Shown piece after piece: positions 32,834 through 41,184 of a stretch of 64,000 bases of DNA. Below the pieces are notes generated by a model that was not told where the DNA came from, did no database searches, and saw only the letters and a program-made list of their open reading frames with translations. Each line of letters starts with the position of its first letter. The stretch's first letter is position 1. The position numbers and the translations under genes are program-made. Source of the stretch: an uncultured Mycoplasmatota bacterium (lineage in GTDB: Bacteria > Bacillota_I > Bacilli_A > Mycoplasmatales > Mycoplasmoidaceae); contig CATEWF010000001.1 of NCBI GenBank assembly GCA_949527715.1, forward strand, positions 1 through 64,000, written 5' to 3'.

Positions 32834-33358
32834 ATGTGTGTTCTTAAAAGCGGAATGGGTGTTATTCTCTCCAATGGAGAAAAGTTAATTGTAGTTAATG
32901 ATATGTTAATTAATGAAAACGTATGTATTAACTTAAATAGTTATAAGAATTATGTCAATACATATAATTCACATTTGAATATTGAAAAGGTTTATAAACA
33001 TGTGTCTGATAAATTTAATGTAATTAATTATGGATATATGTATGGTATCTTGAAAGATATTGAAAAAAGTGAATTGATGTTCAGTTATGATAAGTATATC
33101 ATCAAGCTATTGGATTACTCATACGAAATAGGGGAAAAGGAATATGTTTGTACTTCTTTAAATGAAGCAATCGAAACGTATAATAAGGTAGTTAAAGAAG
33201 TAATGAAATATAAAGATAAATTTCCGTTAAATAGTTGTATCCTAGTATCTGATGATATTGGCTATAAGGCAACTATTGTTACTTCTGATAGTAAACATTT
33301 AGAATATTCGGGAAAAGTGGACACATATATTTCAGTTATAATGAAGAAGGTAGGATAA
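32834..33358 (+). CDS. Hypothetical protein
   Basis: 174 residues, alpha/beta. Begins MCVLKSGMGVILSNGEK, then many short strands and two helices. No motif recognised. Confidence 0.6.
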   Translation: MCVLKSGMGVILSNGEKLIVVNDMLINENVCINLNSYKNYVNTYNSHLNIEKVYKHVSDKFNVINYGYMYGILKDIEKSELMFSYDKYIIKLLDYSYEIGEKEYVCTSLNEAIETYNKVVKEVMKYKDKFPLNSCILVSDDIGYKATIVTSDSKHLEYSGKVDTYISVIMKKVG

Positions 33359-33381
33359 ACAATAATTAAATTATATAGAAT

Positions 33382-33597
33382 ATGAGAAAGTTAATTGGTA
33401 CGATTGTAATCATTTTGGTATTGTGGGTAGGATTTTTTGGTTGTGAAAAGTATAATATTGAACCGTTTATTCTTAATTGGTTTAATAGTGATGAACCTGC
33501 AAAGTTGGAGAAGAAAATCAAAAAGGTTAATAAAGTTTTGAAGGAAAAAGAAGATACATTCAAAAATGTAACAGAAAGCATTAATATTGAAGAATAA
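33382..33597 (+). CDS. Small lipoprotein or membrane-anchored coiled coil
   Basis: 71 residues. A hydrophobic signal ends in GFFGC, a fair lipobox, followed by a Lys/Glu helix with heptad spacing (LEKKIKKVNKVLKEKEDTF). Probably an envelope-anchored helix; function unknown. Confidence 0.6.
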   Translation: MRKLIGTIVIILVLWVGFFGCEKYNIEPFILNWFNSDEPAKLEKKIKKVNKVLKEKEDTFKNVTESINIEE

Positions 33598-33604
33598 TGA
33601 TTTT

Positions 33605-33623
33605 TATGTACTCAAATGAGTAC
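33605..33623. repeat. 19-bp dispersed repeat, copy 2
   Basis: TATGTACTCAAATGAGTAC, identical to 127-145 and 36377-36395. It sits between two genes and includes an ATG that opens the frame from 33616. Confidence 0.6.
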
Positions 33624-33657
33624 AAGAGGATATTTTATAATAAGAAAAATAGATAAG

Positions 33658-34041
33658 ATGAAAAATAAATTTTGGGATATAATTGAAGAACTTGATTGGA
33701 AAGGTGCTTGTAAAGAAACGGAACGTCCGTATATAATTACACGTGAAAGATTTGAGAATATTATTGCAAAATTTGATAGTACATTTGGTTCTGAGATTGA
33801 AAAGACTGCAAAAGCATATCGCCAAATTTTGCTTGTAAAACTAAGAGAGTATTCATTTGAAAAATATGATGACAGATATGTATTTCCACGAGTAAGTGAT
33901 GATAGTTTGTGGGATTTAACTGCTCATATCGTTGGTTTGGGTGAAAAGGTCTATAATAATATTATGGAACATCCCGAACAAATAGTTGATTATCTGAATG
34001 AATATCAAGAGAATTTTGAATACACTTTCAATATTAAGTAA
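33658..34041 (+). CDS. Hypothetical protein
   Basis: 127 residues from ATG 33658. A longer frame from 33616 starts inside the dispersed repeat and would add 14 residues. Helical, basic to mixed charge, no motif. Directly upstream of the DUF262 gene (8-base gap). Confidence 0.6.
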   Translation: MKNKFWDIIEELDWKGACKETERPYIITRERFENIIAKFDSTFGSEIEKTAKAYRQILLVKLREYSFEKYDDRYVFPRVSDDSLWDLTAHIVGLGEKVYNNIMEHPEQIVDYLNEYQENFEYTFNIK

Positions 34042-34049
34042 AAAGTATT

Positions 34050-34931
34050 ATGGCAGAATTTAAAGATAAATTATTGGAAAAGTATAAAGATAAACCATTT
34101 TCCGTTGGTGATGATGTTAAAATAAGCCGTAGTTTGTTTACTAACAGCAATAATGATATAGAAAAACTTGTCAATGTTAAAATTGTAGATGTTTTAGACA
34201 ATAACAAATACAAAGTACAACAAGTTAATAAGTATGAAACTTATGGCTTTTCAGATGTTGTTATTGTTGATAAAGATGATTTGCATAAAGACTTTTATAC
34301 TATCGGTCATAACCCATTTAAATTTAATAGATATTTGAGAAAACTTGAGAGAGTTCAATTTGACCTTTCTGGAATTTTGTTAGATTTGAATATTTCTTCA
34401 AAAGTAGATCCTTATAAGAAACACGAATATGTAATTAAGGGTTTTACAATTCCTGAATATAATGACAATCCTTACATTTATGATGAGAATGGTAATAAAG
34501 TTTATTATCAGCGAGATTATGTGTGGTCAGTAGAGGATGAACAACTTTTTATTGAAAGCATTTATAATGGACTTGATTGTGGTAAAATCGTTATTCGCAA
34601 GCACGATTGGAGTTATCTTGAAAAGTGTGTAGTTAATGGTAATACCGAAGGTTTGGCTTTCAAAGATATTGTTGATGGTAAACAACGTATTCACACACTT
34701 AAAAGATTTTTGAATGACGAATTTAAGGACTTGCACGGATGCTATTATTCAGATTTATCAAAACAGGCAATGCACCAGTTTGATAATAGTACAAGTTTAA
34801 CATATCTTCGTCTTACAGAAGATGCCACAGATAAAGATGTCATTGAAACATTTCTTATGGTTAATTTTAGTGGTAAACCTATGTCAAAAGAACATCTTGA
34901 CTATGTACAGAAAATTAAGGTTAAAGGTTAA
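34050..34931 (+). CDS. DUF262 (ParB-like) protein
   Basis: 293 residues. Residues 135-293 form a DUF262 domain: QRDYVW (154-159), DIVDGKQRIHTLKRF with D-G-x-Q-R at 209-213, and NFSGKPMSKEHL near the end. In GmrS-type proteins this ParB/sulfiredoxin fold binds and hydrolyses nucleotide. Here it stands without the DUF1524 nuclease, preceded by 130 residues that begin like a small beta domain (VKIVDVLDNNKYKVQ). It may regulate or partner the full nuclease at 41185 (inference). Confidence 0.8.
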   Translation: MAEFKDKLLEKYKDKPFSVGDDVKISRSLFTNSNNDIEKLVNVKIVDVLDNNKYKVQQVNKYETYGFSDVVIVDKDDLHKDFYTIGHNPFKFNRYLRKLERVQFDLSGILLDLNISSKVDPYKKHEYVIKGFTIPEYNDNPYIYDENGNKVYYQRDYVWSVEDEQLFIESIYNGLDCGKIVIRKHDWSYLEKCVVNGNTEGLAFKDIVDGKQRIHTLKRFLNDEFKDLHGCYYSDLSKQAMHQFDNSTSLTYLRLTEDATDKDVIETFLMVNFSGKPMSKEHLDYVQKIKVKG

Positions 34932-34960
34932 TTCTTTAACTTTAATTATGATAAAATAAA

Positions 34961-34993
34961 TTTGGTTATTCCATAAGATATGGTATATTTGTA
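34961..34993 (+). promoter_or_regulatory. Bacteroidetes-type promoter
   Basis: TTTG 34961-34964 and TATATTTG 34984-34991 with the usual 20-base gap. TTAAC lies farther up than elsewhere (34936-34940). Confidence 0.65.
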
Positions 34994-35005
34994 GATGTAT
35001 ATAAT

Positions 35006-35323
35006 ATGGTGAAAACTAAGGGTATAAAGAATATCAATTTCAAATTGATTGATAATAAACAGAAATGGTGTTGGATAAACGATGATGATGTTGATGATAA
35101 CATGTTAACACGTTTGTTTAGGGCATTGTATTCCGCAACAACTTATAATGCGCAAGAAGAACTACTATCAAAGGTAACAATAAATGAAGGACGTAATAGT
35201 TCGGCAATATGTACGTTGCAGTTTAATTGTAATGATAGAAATGTAATGGTTCAAGAATGTAAGTATGTGAAGAACGAGAATAAATATAAACGAGGAAAAA
35301 ATATTGGAGTAATTAAAATTTAA
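35006..35323 (+). CDS. Hypothetical protein
   Basis: 105 residues, very basic ends, with KWCWINDDDVDDN in the middle. Soluble, unknown function. Confidence 0.6.
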   Translation: MVKTKGIKNINFKLIDNKQKWCWINDDDVDDNMLTRLFRALYSATTYNAQEELLSKVTINEGRNSSAICTLQFNCNDRNVMVQECKYVKNENKYKRGKNIGVIKI

Positions 35324-35329
35324 TAATAA

Positions 35330-35905
35330 ATGAGTAGTAATATTTCATATAAAATAAACTTTAACATTATTGGAGATACTAAATCAGTATTAGAAAAATA
35401 TATTATTGATAGTCTGTTTAATATCGTATGGCTGAAAAGAGAACATATTGATATACCAACTGCACAATATTGTGATAATATTCGAGAACTTAAACGTAAG
35501 TATCACGGACAAACGTACATGTTCTATTCGTTTAAGATTGTAAATGATAAAATCACCCTCTGTGATGACGATGAAGATAGCGATGGAATAATTCTTGTTT
35601 CCAAGAGAGATGCAAGAGAACGGAATCATATTCTAAAATATGATAAGATAAAAAATGTTAAAGATTATGTAAATGATGAAATTGAAAAATTTGTTAATTT
35701 TATTAATTGCTTCTTAACTTCTTCCACAATATGTTGCTCTTGTGAAATATTAGATAAAAATAATAATGTATTAGATAACATATCAGATATTATCGCTGCT
35801 AATGAAGATGAAATGAAAAGGTCAATTCTTAATAAAACTAAAATAATTGAAAAAGAATTTGATGATTTTATAAATACAACTAATTTTAGATTTGATTTTA
35901 AATGA
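35330..35905 (+). CDS. Hypothetical protein
   Basis: 191 residues, alpha/beta, acidic middle (CDDDEDSDG). Cys cluster at STICCSCEIL. The stop TGA precedes the next ATG by one base. Unknown function. Confidence 0.6.
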   Translation: MSSNISYKINFNIIGDTKSVLEKYIIDSLFNIVWLKREHIDIPTAQYCDNIRELKRKYHGQTYMFYSFKIVNDKITLCDDDEDSDGIILVSKRDARERNHILKYDKIKNVKDYVNDEIEKFVNFINCFLTSSTICCSCEILDKNNNVLDNISDIIAANEDEMKRSILNKTKIIEKEFDDFINTTNFRFDFK

Positions 35906-35906
35906 A

Positions 35907-36371
35907 ATGAATAAAAAGTTTATTAAAAATTTAGTATGTTATTTGATAATGGCATTGGTAATGCTGTTATCTTGTTACATGTTATGTCATATAAACAATA
36001 ACAAACAAAAGTGTAATGAGCATTGTGAACTAAATCACATTTCAATTGGAATGGATTCTTTAAGTGCGGTCAATGTTCTTAAAGAAAAATGGTATAAGAC
36101 TTGTCAAGTAACTGAATGTTATATTCCTTTTGAAATTAAAGGTGATAGTATTGGATATACTTACTATAAAGATAATGAATCATTTTTCATTAAAATAAAG
36201 AATAGCAAAGTATATGATATTTCATTTAGTACAAATAGTAAAAATAAATTGAATTATTTAATCGCTGATAGTATGATAGTGGTGAAGAATGATGAACCAT
36301 TTAAATACATCGGAAAACATATTATAATTGAGTATAATGGTAAGAATACTTACCATTTATATGAAAAATGA
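35907..36371 (+). CDS. Lipoprotein or membrane-anchored protein
   Basis: 154 residues from ATG 35907. The hydrophobic segment 9-27 contains VMLLSC, a possible lipobox. The exported part has three or four Cys and beta-rich sequence (FEIKGDSIGYTYY). A longer start (TTG 35892) is unlikely. Function unknown. Confidence 0.6.
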   Translation: MNKKFIKNLVCYLIMALVMLLSCYMLCHINNNKQKCNEHCELNHISIGMDSLSAVNVLKEKWYKTCQVTECYIPFEIKGDSIGYTYYKDNESFFIKIKNSKVYDISFSTNSKNKLNYLIADSMIVVKNDEPFKYIGKHIIIEYNGKNTYHLYEK

Positions 36372-36376
36372 TACTC

Positions 36377-36395
36377 TATGTACTCAAATGAGTAC
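36377..36395. repeat. 19-bp dispersed repeat, copy 3
   Basis: TATGTACTCAAATGAGTAC in the 40-base gap between two genes. Identical to copies at 127 and 33605. Confidence 0.6.
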
Positions 36396-36411
36396 TTTAA
36401 TGTATTAAATT

Positions 36412-36858
36412 ATGGATAATAATAAATGTATTGTAAATTGTTTTATACGTAAGAATACTGAAAAGTTACGTAAAGAGTTAATAAAACTAGGTTATAAGCA
36501 AGTAGAGAATGGTGTCGCAGAATGGCATATTCCAATAACAGAACTTTCATATCTGGAAACTGGCTATAGTAAAAATAATGGTAATTACTTTATGGGAGTT
36601 AATGGATATTGGTATAAAGGTATTGTTAACTGTGAAGATAATGAAGTCTTGTTTCTTGCTCTTGCTGCCTTACGGGAAAATGATGATTATATGCAATGGT
36701 TCACAGATGGTGTTCATTGGGAAATATATCCATTACAAGGAACTATAACACAAGATATGATTAATAAATGGAAAGTACGATATGCTGAATTAAATCATAC
36801 ATATATTCCACATAAAGCAACAATCGGAGAAATTGTCAAGCATTTTAAAAGCACATAA
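36412..36858 (+). CDS. Hypothetical protein
   Basis: 148 residues. The end KATIGEIVKHF parallels the end of the 9490 protein (RKATKEEIINHF), and both have a WYN- or WF-type core followed by a long aromatic stretch. They look like distant paralogues: both read IP/YVA-x-KAT near the C-terminus. Function unknown. Confidence 0.65.
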   Translation: MDNNKCIVNCFIRKNTEKLRKELIKLGYKQVENGVAEWHIPITELSYLETGYSKNNGNYFMGVNGYWYKGIVNCEDNEVLFLALAALRENDDYMQWFTDGVHWEIYPLQGTITQDMINKWKVRYAELNHTYIPHKATIGEIVKHFKST

Positions 36859-36909
36859 AAATTTTTATTGTAAAAGAAGTTTTATATAGAAATTAAAATC
36901 ATAAATTCT

Positions 36910-37308
36910 ATGAGTGAAGTAATAAATCGAGTTAAAGAAATGTTTACAAAGACAGAAGAACCACTTACAGCACAAAGAGCGTGGATAGAAACAACCTATG
37001 GTTCAGGTTCGTATCGTCCAATTGAAAAAAGAATTACTGAGAAACAGGAATACATTAAAAATATTATTAAAGGAAAGTTTTCCGATGGAGTAAGCGTAGG
37101 AAACGTAAGTTCAAGGTCATATCGTTGTGTAATTGATATTGATGAAGACCTTAAAGACCATACAAATGAAATATTTGAACCTTTTATTAGTGGTGGATTT
37201 AATATTATTAATCTATCTGATTATATTGAAGAAGTAAAAGATGAGAATGTATTTCTTATCTCTTGGAAAAATGCGTTTGATAAGCACGAAGAAATTTTGA
37301 AAAAGTAA
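36910..37308 (+). CDS. Hypothetical protein
   Basis: 132 residues, alpha/beta. RAWIETTYGSGSYRPIEKRI and FSDGVSVGNVSSRSYRCVI are the best conserved-looking parts. Unknown function. Confidence 0.65.
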   Translation: MSEVINRVKEMFTKTEEPLTAQRAWIETTYGSGSYRPIEKRITEKQEYIKNIIKGKFSDGVSVGNVSSRSYRCVIDIDEDLKDHTNEIFEPFISGGFNIINLSDYIEEVKDENVFLISWKNAFDKHEEILKK

Positions 37309-37314
37309 AAATAT

Positions 37315-37917
37315 ATGACACAATTTTATGGTAATATTTGTACCTTTACAATGGTAAAGGGTGATTATCTTAGAGATACAAATGATAATACTAAGAAAAT
37401 ATGGAATGATGCTCTAACAAATGGGTATAAGGATATAGTAGATGTTACTGAGAGTGATGATAAGGAAAAAGTATACCTTGTTGATACATCAGTTTATCAT
37501 CAATTATTGGAAGCATCAAGAGAAGGAAAAGATATTGACCCATATGGTATTCCGAATGTTAATTTTAGTTTGATTGAACGGACTGATGAGAGATGGCAAG
37601 CATATAAAGAACAACGTTTGACAAGAGGATTTGACAATAGCGAATTGTGGAATTTAGATACTACAATTGTTAAGTTTATTTTGCCAAGATTAAAAGTTTT
37701 CAGAAGTTTTGAATGTGGACATCCAGGACATATTGATACAATGGAAGAATGGAACGAGATTCTTGATAAAATGATAAAAGGTTTTGAATATTATCTTGAT
37801 GAAAATCTTGGTGAAGATAAGAACTTAACTTTTAAGGAAAACAATGCTAATCGTGAAAAAGTTATATCTGAAGGATTAGATTTATTTCGTAAATATTTCA
37901 GTAATTTATGGAATTAA
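37315..37917 (+). CDS. Hypothetical protein
   Basis: 200 residues. RGFDNSELWNLDTTIVKFILPRLKVF and GHPGHIDTMEEWNEILDKMI resemble segments of a short phage family that keeps D-x-x-E-W-x-x-I-L-D-K-M. Function unknown. Confidence 0.7.
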   Translation: MTQFYGNICTFTMVKGDYLRDTNDNTKKIWNDALTNGYKDIVDVTESDDKEKVYLVDTSVYHQLLEASREGKDIDPYGIPNVNFSLIERTDERWQAYKEQRLTRGFDNSELWNLDTTIVKFILPRLKVFRSFECGHPGHIDTMEEWNEILDKMIKGFEYYLDENLGEDKNLTFKENNANREKVISEGLDLFRKYFSNLWN

Positions 37918-37958
37918 AAAAACTATTTATATATAATATATAAATAAGATAATTAAGA

Positions 37959-38879
37959 ATGAATTTATTTGAAAGTTATTTAAAAAGACTTGTTAATGAA
38001 ACGGTTAAAGAATTTTTAAGTGAGAAACGTTTAATTACATTTGATAACAGAGTATATCCTAAATTTGGATGGTGTGTTATCTTAGCAGGCGGTGGTGGAA
38101 GTGGAAAAGGTTATATAAATTCACATAATTTACCGATTGATGGTAAAGTCATTAATGTGGATGACTTCAAAAAATTATATGCAAGATTAAAAAAGGTAGA
38201 ATATAATTCGCACAATCCAGAAGATGTCGCTCGTTTACATAAAATGGTATCACAAGCAGATATAAAAGGTATGTATACTGATAACATATTTAATCCTGAG
38301 GCACATAATACTGAAAGATTACCTAATGTTATCTTTGATATGACAGGTAGAGACCCAGAGCATAATGTTACATATATTGCCAGATATGCAAAAGAAATGG
38401 GTTATAAGACTTGTGTAGTATGGGCTGTTGCTAACAGACATGAAGCATTATTAAGAAATCTAAGAAGAAGTCGAACAGTTCCTGATAATATCATTCACTC
38501 TATACATAATAATCTTGCAACTAATATGCCACCATTTTTAGAAAGTCAGTTAGCAGTCGATTATTTAGATGATGCGTGGATTATATTCAGTTCAACTGAT
38601 AATCTTACTCAATCAGATTTAAGTGGTGATGAAGCAAAAGATATGGCAGTTCATTTAGATAAAAGTAACAATGGATTTATCATTTCAAATGATACTTTTG
38701 CACGAATAAATAAGTATGTTGGTAAACTTGAGAAAAATCCTTTACACCCAGAAACTTATTTAAGCAGTAAAGAAATTGCTGATAAATATGGTACACCACA
38801 ATTTGATAAAAACGGTAATCAAAATGGCTATGAATTTGATAGAAGCCAATTCAATAAAGATAGTAATTTTTATCGTTAA
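37959..38879 (+). CDS. P-loop kinase, zeta-toxin / polynucleotide-kinase type
   Basis: 306 residues. A Walker A loop GGGGSGKG (44-51) follows an amphipathic N-terminal helix (MNLFESYLKRLVNETVKEFL). INVDDFKKLY (65-74) matches the zeta/T4-kinase pattern with a key Asp, and RNLRRSRTVPDNII looks like the Arg-rich lid. Such kinases phosphorylate nucleic-acid 5' ends or small substrates; they can also be toxins. In this genome a repair kinase beside RNA ligases would fit. TATAAATA lies 13 bases before the ATG. Confidence 0.75.
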   Translation: MNLFESYLKRLVNETVKEFLSEKRLITFDNRVYPKFGWCVILAGGGGSGKGYINSHNLPIDGKVINVDDFKKLYARLKKVEYNSHNPEDVARLHKMVSQADIKGMYTDNIFNPEAHNTERLPNVIFDMTGRDPEHNVTYIARYAKEMGYKTCVVWAVANRHEALLRNLRRSRTVPDNIIHSIHNNLATNMPPFLESQLAVDYLDDAWIIFSSTDNLTQSDLSGDEAKDMAVHLDKSNNGFIISNDTFARINKYVGKLEKNPLHPETYLSSKEIADKYGTPQFDKNGNQNGYEFDRSQFNKDSNFYR

Positions 38880-38898
38880 TTCTTAAAAATAAAGATAA

Positions 38899-39534
38899 AT
38901 GGAACATACATTAAAATTAATTAAACCGATAGAAAATGAATATGATTGTGATTATGTTGGTAATGCACAGTCTTTAATTCATCCTATAAATAAAGAAATA
39001 ACATCATTATTTAAAGATGAATTATATAAGATGATTTTGAATAAGATAAATCATTTTCCTGATATATTTTTATATTTGTCAATTAAAAAGGAAGAAGAAT
39101 ATGTAACAAAAATTACGATAAATTTTGATTATGTAGAAAATCTTAATTCAAATAAAAAGGTAATATTTGAAAATGAAGATATTATACAAGAATGCTTAAA
39201 TGAGTTAATGGCAAAGAAAAGTCTTGTTATGCGAGAAAATGAAGAACCCGCATATTATATGTATTCTAATTTAAAAAGGCTAATCCCAGAAATAGGTGAA
39301 TATTTTTCTTCGGTAAGAGAAGATTTTTATAATTTACATACTTCATTGGTTAATCAAATTATACGTTTTTGTAAGGAGCATGATTTGAATATCTCAGATT
39401 TTTATCTTAGTGCAGATGGTGTTGAACCATCAATAGAAAATGGTGAATGGGTACCATATACTGATAGTAGTTTTGGTATTTATGAAACAGATTATAAAAA
39501 TTTTAAAAAGTATCCCGTTTTATGCTCTATGTAA
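38899..39534 (+). CDS. Hypothetical protein
   Basis: 211 residues, acidic, soluble, helical first two thirds. EPSIENGEWVPYTDSSFG near the C-terminus resembles an exposed strand region. No family recognised. Confidence 0.65.
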   Translation: MEHTLKLIKPIENEYDCDYVGNAQSLIHPINKEITSLFKDELYKMILNKINHFPDIFLYLSIKKEEEYVTKITINFDYVENLNSNKKVIFENEDIIQECLNELMAKKSLVMRENEEPAYYMYSNLKRLIPEIGEYFSSVREDFYNLHTSLVNQIIRFCKEHDLNISDFYLSADGVEPSIENGEWVPYTDSSFGIYETDYKNFKKYPVLCSM

Positions 39535-39557
39535 TAATAAATTATACTTATATTTAA

Positions 39558-40025
39558 ATGAAAGAAATATTAACGACAATATATTCGCAACCTTCAATAG
39601 AACCGCTTAAAGAATTGGTTAGCAGTTTTTTAACTACATTTGGAATATATGATATATCAATTGATGATATGTTTTATTATAATATATTCTGTTCAGCATC
39701 TACATATGCCAATTATAATTGGGAATATCTTATTCAAAATAGTGTAGATTTTGATATTCCATTTAATTTATATGCACCTTGTTCAACATCAGATGAAAGA
39801 ATAGATTATGTTGAAACTATTATAAAGGATGTACTTTTAGGTAATATAAAAAAACCAGAATGGATGATTTATATTGAAATGGAAAGTCATTGTGATAATT
39901 CACTCTGTGAACAGCAACCATCCAATTTTTTACGACTATTACCAAAAGATGAAAAATATGAAGTAATCGGTAAATCTCTTATAAAGTTTCTTTACTCTCC
40001 TAATAGAACTTCTGTAGTTTATTAA
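39558..40025 (+). CDS. Hypothetical protein
   Basis: 155 residues, helical, several Cys. No motif. Last gene before the sirtuin promoter. Confidence 0.65.
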   Translation: MKEILTTIYSQPSIEPLKELVSSFLTTFGIYDISIDDMFYYNIFCSASTYANYNWEYLIQNSVDFDIPFNLYAPCSTSDERIDYVETIIKDVLLGNIKKPEWMIYIEMESHCDNSLCEQQPSNFLRLLPKDEKYEVIGKSLIKFLYSPNRTSVVY

Positions 40026-40031
40026 TGTTTT

Positions 40032-40078
40032 TTAATAAGAAAAATTTGTGAGGTACGATAAAAAATCGTACCTTTGTT
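40032..40078 (+). promoter_or_regulatory. Promoter with perfect 8-bp palindromic spacer (sirtuin unit)
   Basis: TTAAT 40032-40036, TTTG 40045-40048, TACCTTTG 40069-40076. GGTACGAT (40052-40059) and ATCGTACC (40065-40072) are inverted repeats around AAAAA. Drives the sirtuin, DUF262-DUF1524 and NadD genes. Confidence 0.85.
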
Positions 40079-40105
40079 ATATATAAACATTAAACTTTAA
40101 AAGAT

Positions 40106-40816
40106 ATGAGTAATAAAAAGAAAATAGTCGTATTAACAGGTGCTGGTATATCAAAAGAATCTGGTATTCCAACATTTCGTGATGCTGTTGATGGATTGTG
40201 GGAAAATTATGATATAAATGATGTTTGTACGGCTGAAGCGATAAAACGAAATCCAGAATTGGTTCATAATTTTTATAATGAACTAAGAGCGAAGTATAAA
40301 GATGCTAAACCAAATGAAGCACATAAATTGCTTTATGAATTGGAAAAAGATTATGATGTTGAAATTATTACACAGAATGTGGATAATTTACATGAACAAG
40401 CAGGCTCTACCAAAGTTCTTCACTTACATGGCGAGATAATGAAATGTCGTGATACTGGTAATACTAATTACATTTTTGATATACCTTGTGATGAAGAAGG
40501 TAATTACAATACATATCATGGTATGAAAATAGATGGACATACTGTACGTCCTCATATTGTATTTTTTCACGAAGATGTACCAAATATAACAAAGGCTGCT
40601 TCTTTGATGAAAAAAGCTGATATTTGTGTAGTAATAGGTAGTTCAATGCAAGTTTATCCTGCTGCTGGTTTAATTGACTATGTTAATGTTGGTAATCCAA
40701 TATATTATATTGACCCATTTCCATCAATTGACCAAGTATCATATCCTGATGTTCAAGTAATTGATGAAGTAGCAACGAAAGGAATGGAAATATTAACTGA
40801 AAAATTAAAGAAATAA
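40106..40816 (+). CDS. Sirtuin (NAD-dependent protein deacylase)
   Basis: 236 residues, a full catalytic core: GAGISKESGIPTFRD (12-26), TQNVDNLHEQAG (89-100), LHLHG with catalytic H108, and GSSMQVYPAAGL. Sirtuins use NAD+ to remove acyl groups from lysine, releasing nicotinamide and O-acyl-ADP-ribose. The usual two Cys pairs of the zinc module are reduced: only KCRDTG and DIPC remain, so the module is small or metal-free. Cytoplasmic. First gene of a unit that also carries NadD, so it may act on host proteins or on NAD+ itself. Confidence 0.9.
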   Translation: MSNKKKIVVLTGAGISKESGIPTFRDAVDGLWENYDINDVCTAEAIKRNPELVHNFYNELRAKYKDAKPNEAHKLLYELEKDYDVEIITQNVDNLHEQAGSTKVLHLHGEIMKCRDTGNTNYIFDIPCDEEGNYNTYHGMKIDGHTVRPHIVFFHEDVPNITKAASLMKKADICVVIGSSMQVYPAAGLIDYVNVGNPIYYIDPFPSIDQVSYPDVQVIDEVATKGMEILTEKLKK

Positions 40817-40828
40817 CAAGATAAAAGA

Positions 40829-41149
40829 ATGAAGAATTGGTCATATTATAAAAAAGGTTGGTCTATATCGTGGTATAATTTTAAAAACGAATTAGATGAT
40901 TCATATGCTAAAACATTTAATGAAGCCTATAAAAATAACCCAGATAAATATTTTAAGAAAGTATTTCATTTATTGAGAAATGAATATGGCATAGAGTATG
41001 TCCACATGTGGAATACTTCTCATTTATTGTGGCAAACACCAAAAAATATATATTGGTTTAAGTTTAGAGTTTCTGACAGATTTGATAAGAAAGGAAAATG
41101 GAAGTTTAAAGTTATGAAAACCACTAATGACCATGTAAGTTGTGGTTAA
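40829..41149 (+). CDS. Hypothetical protein
   Basis: 106 residues, basic, nine Trp (KNWSYYKKGWSISWYNFKN). Sandwiched between the sirtuin and the DUF262-DUF1524 gene. No motif; could be a partner of either. Confidence 0.6.
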   Translation: MKNWSYYKKGWSISWYNFKNELDDSYAKTFNEAYKNNPDKYFKKVFHLLRNEYGIEYVHMWNTSHLLWQTPKNIYWFKFRVSDRFDKKGKWKFKVMKTTNDHVSCG

Positions 41150-41184
41150 AATATAATATAACATTTTAAATAAAAAGAATATAA

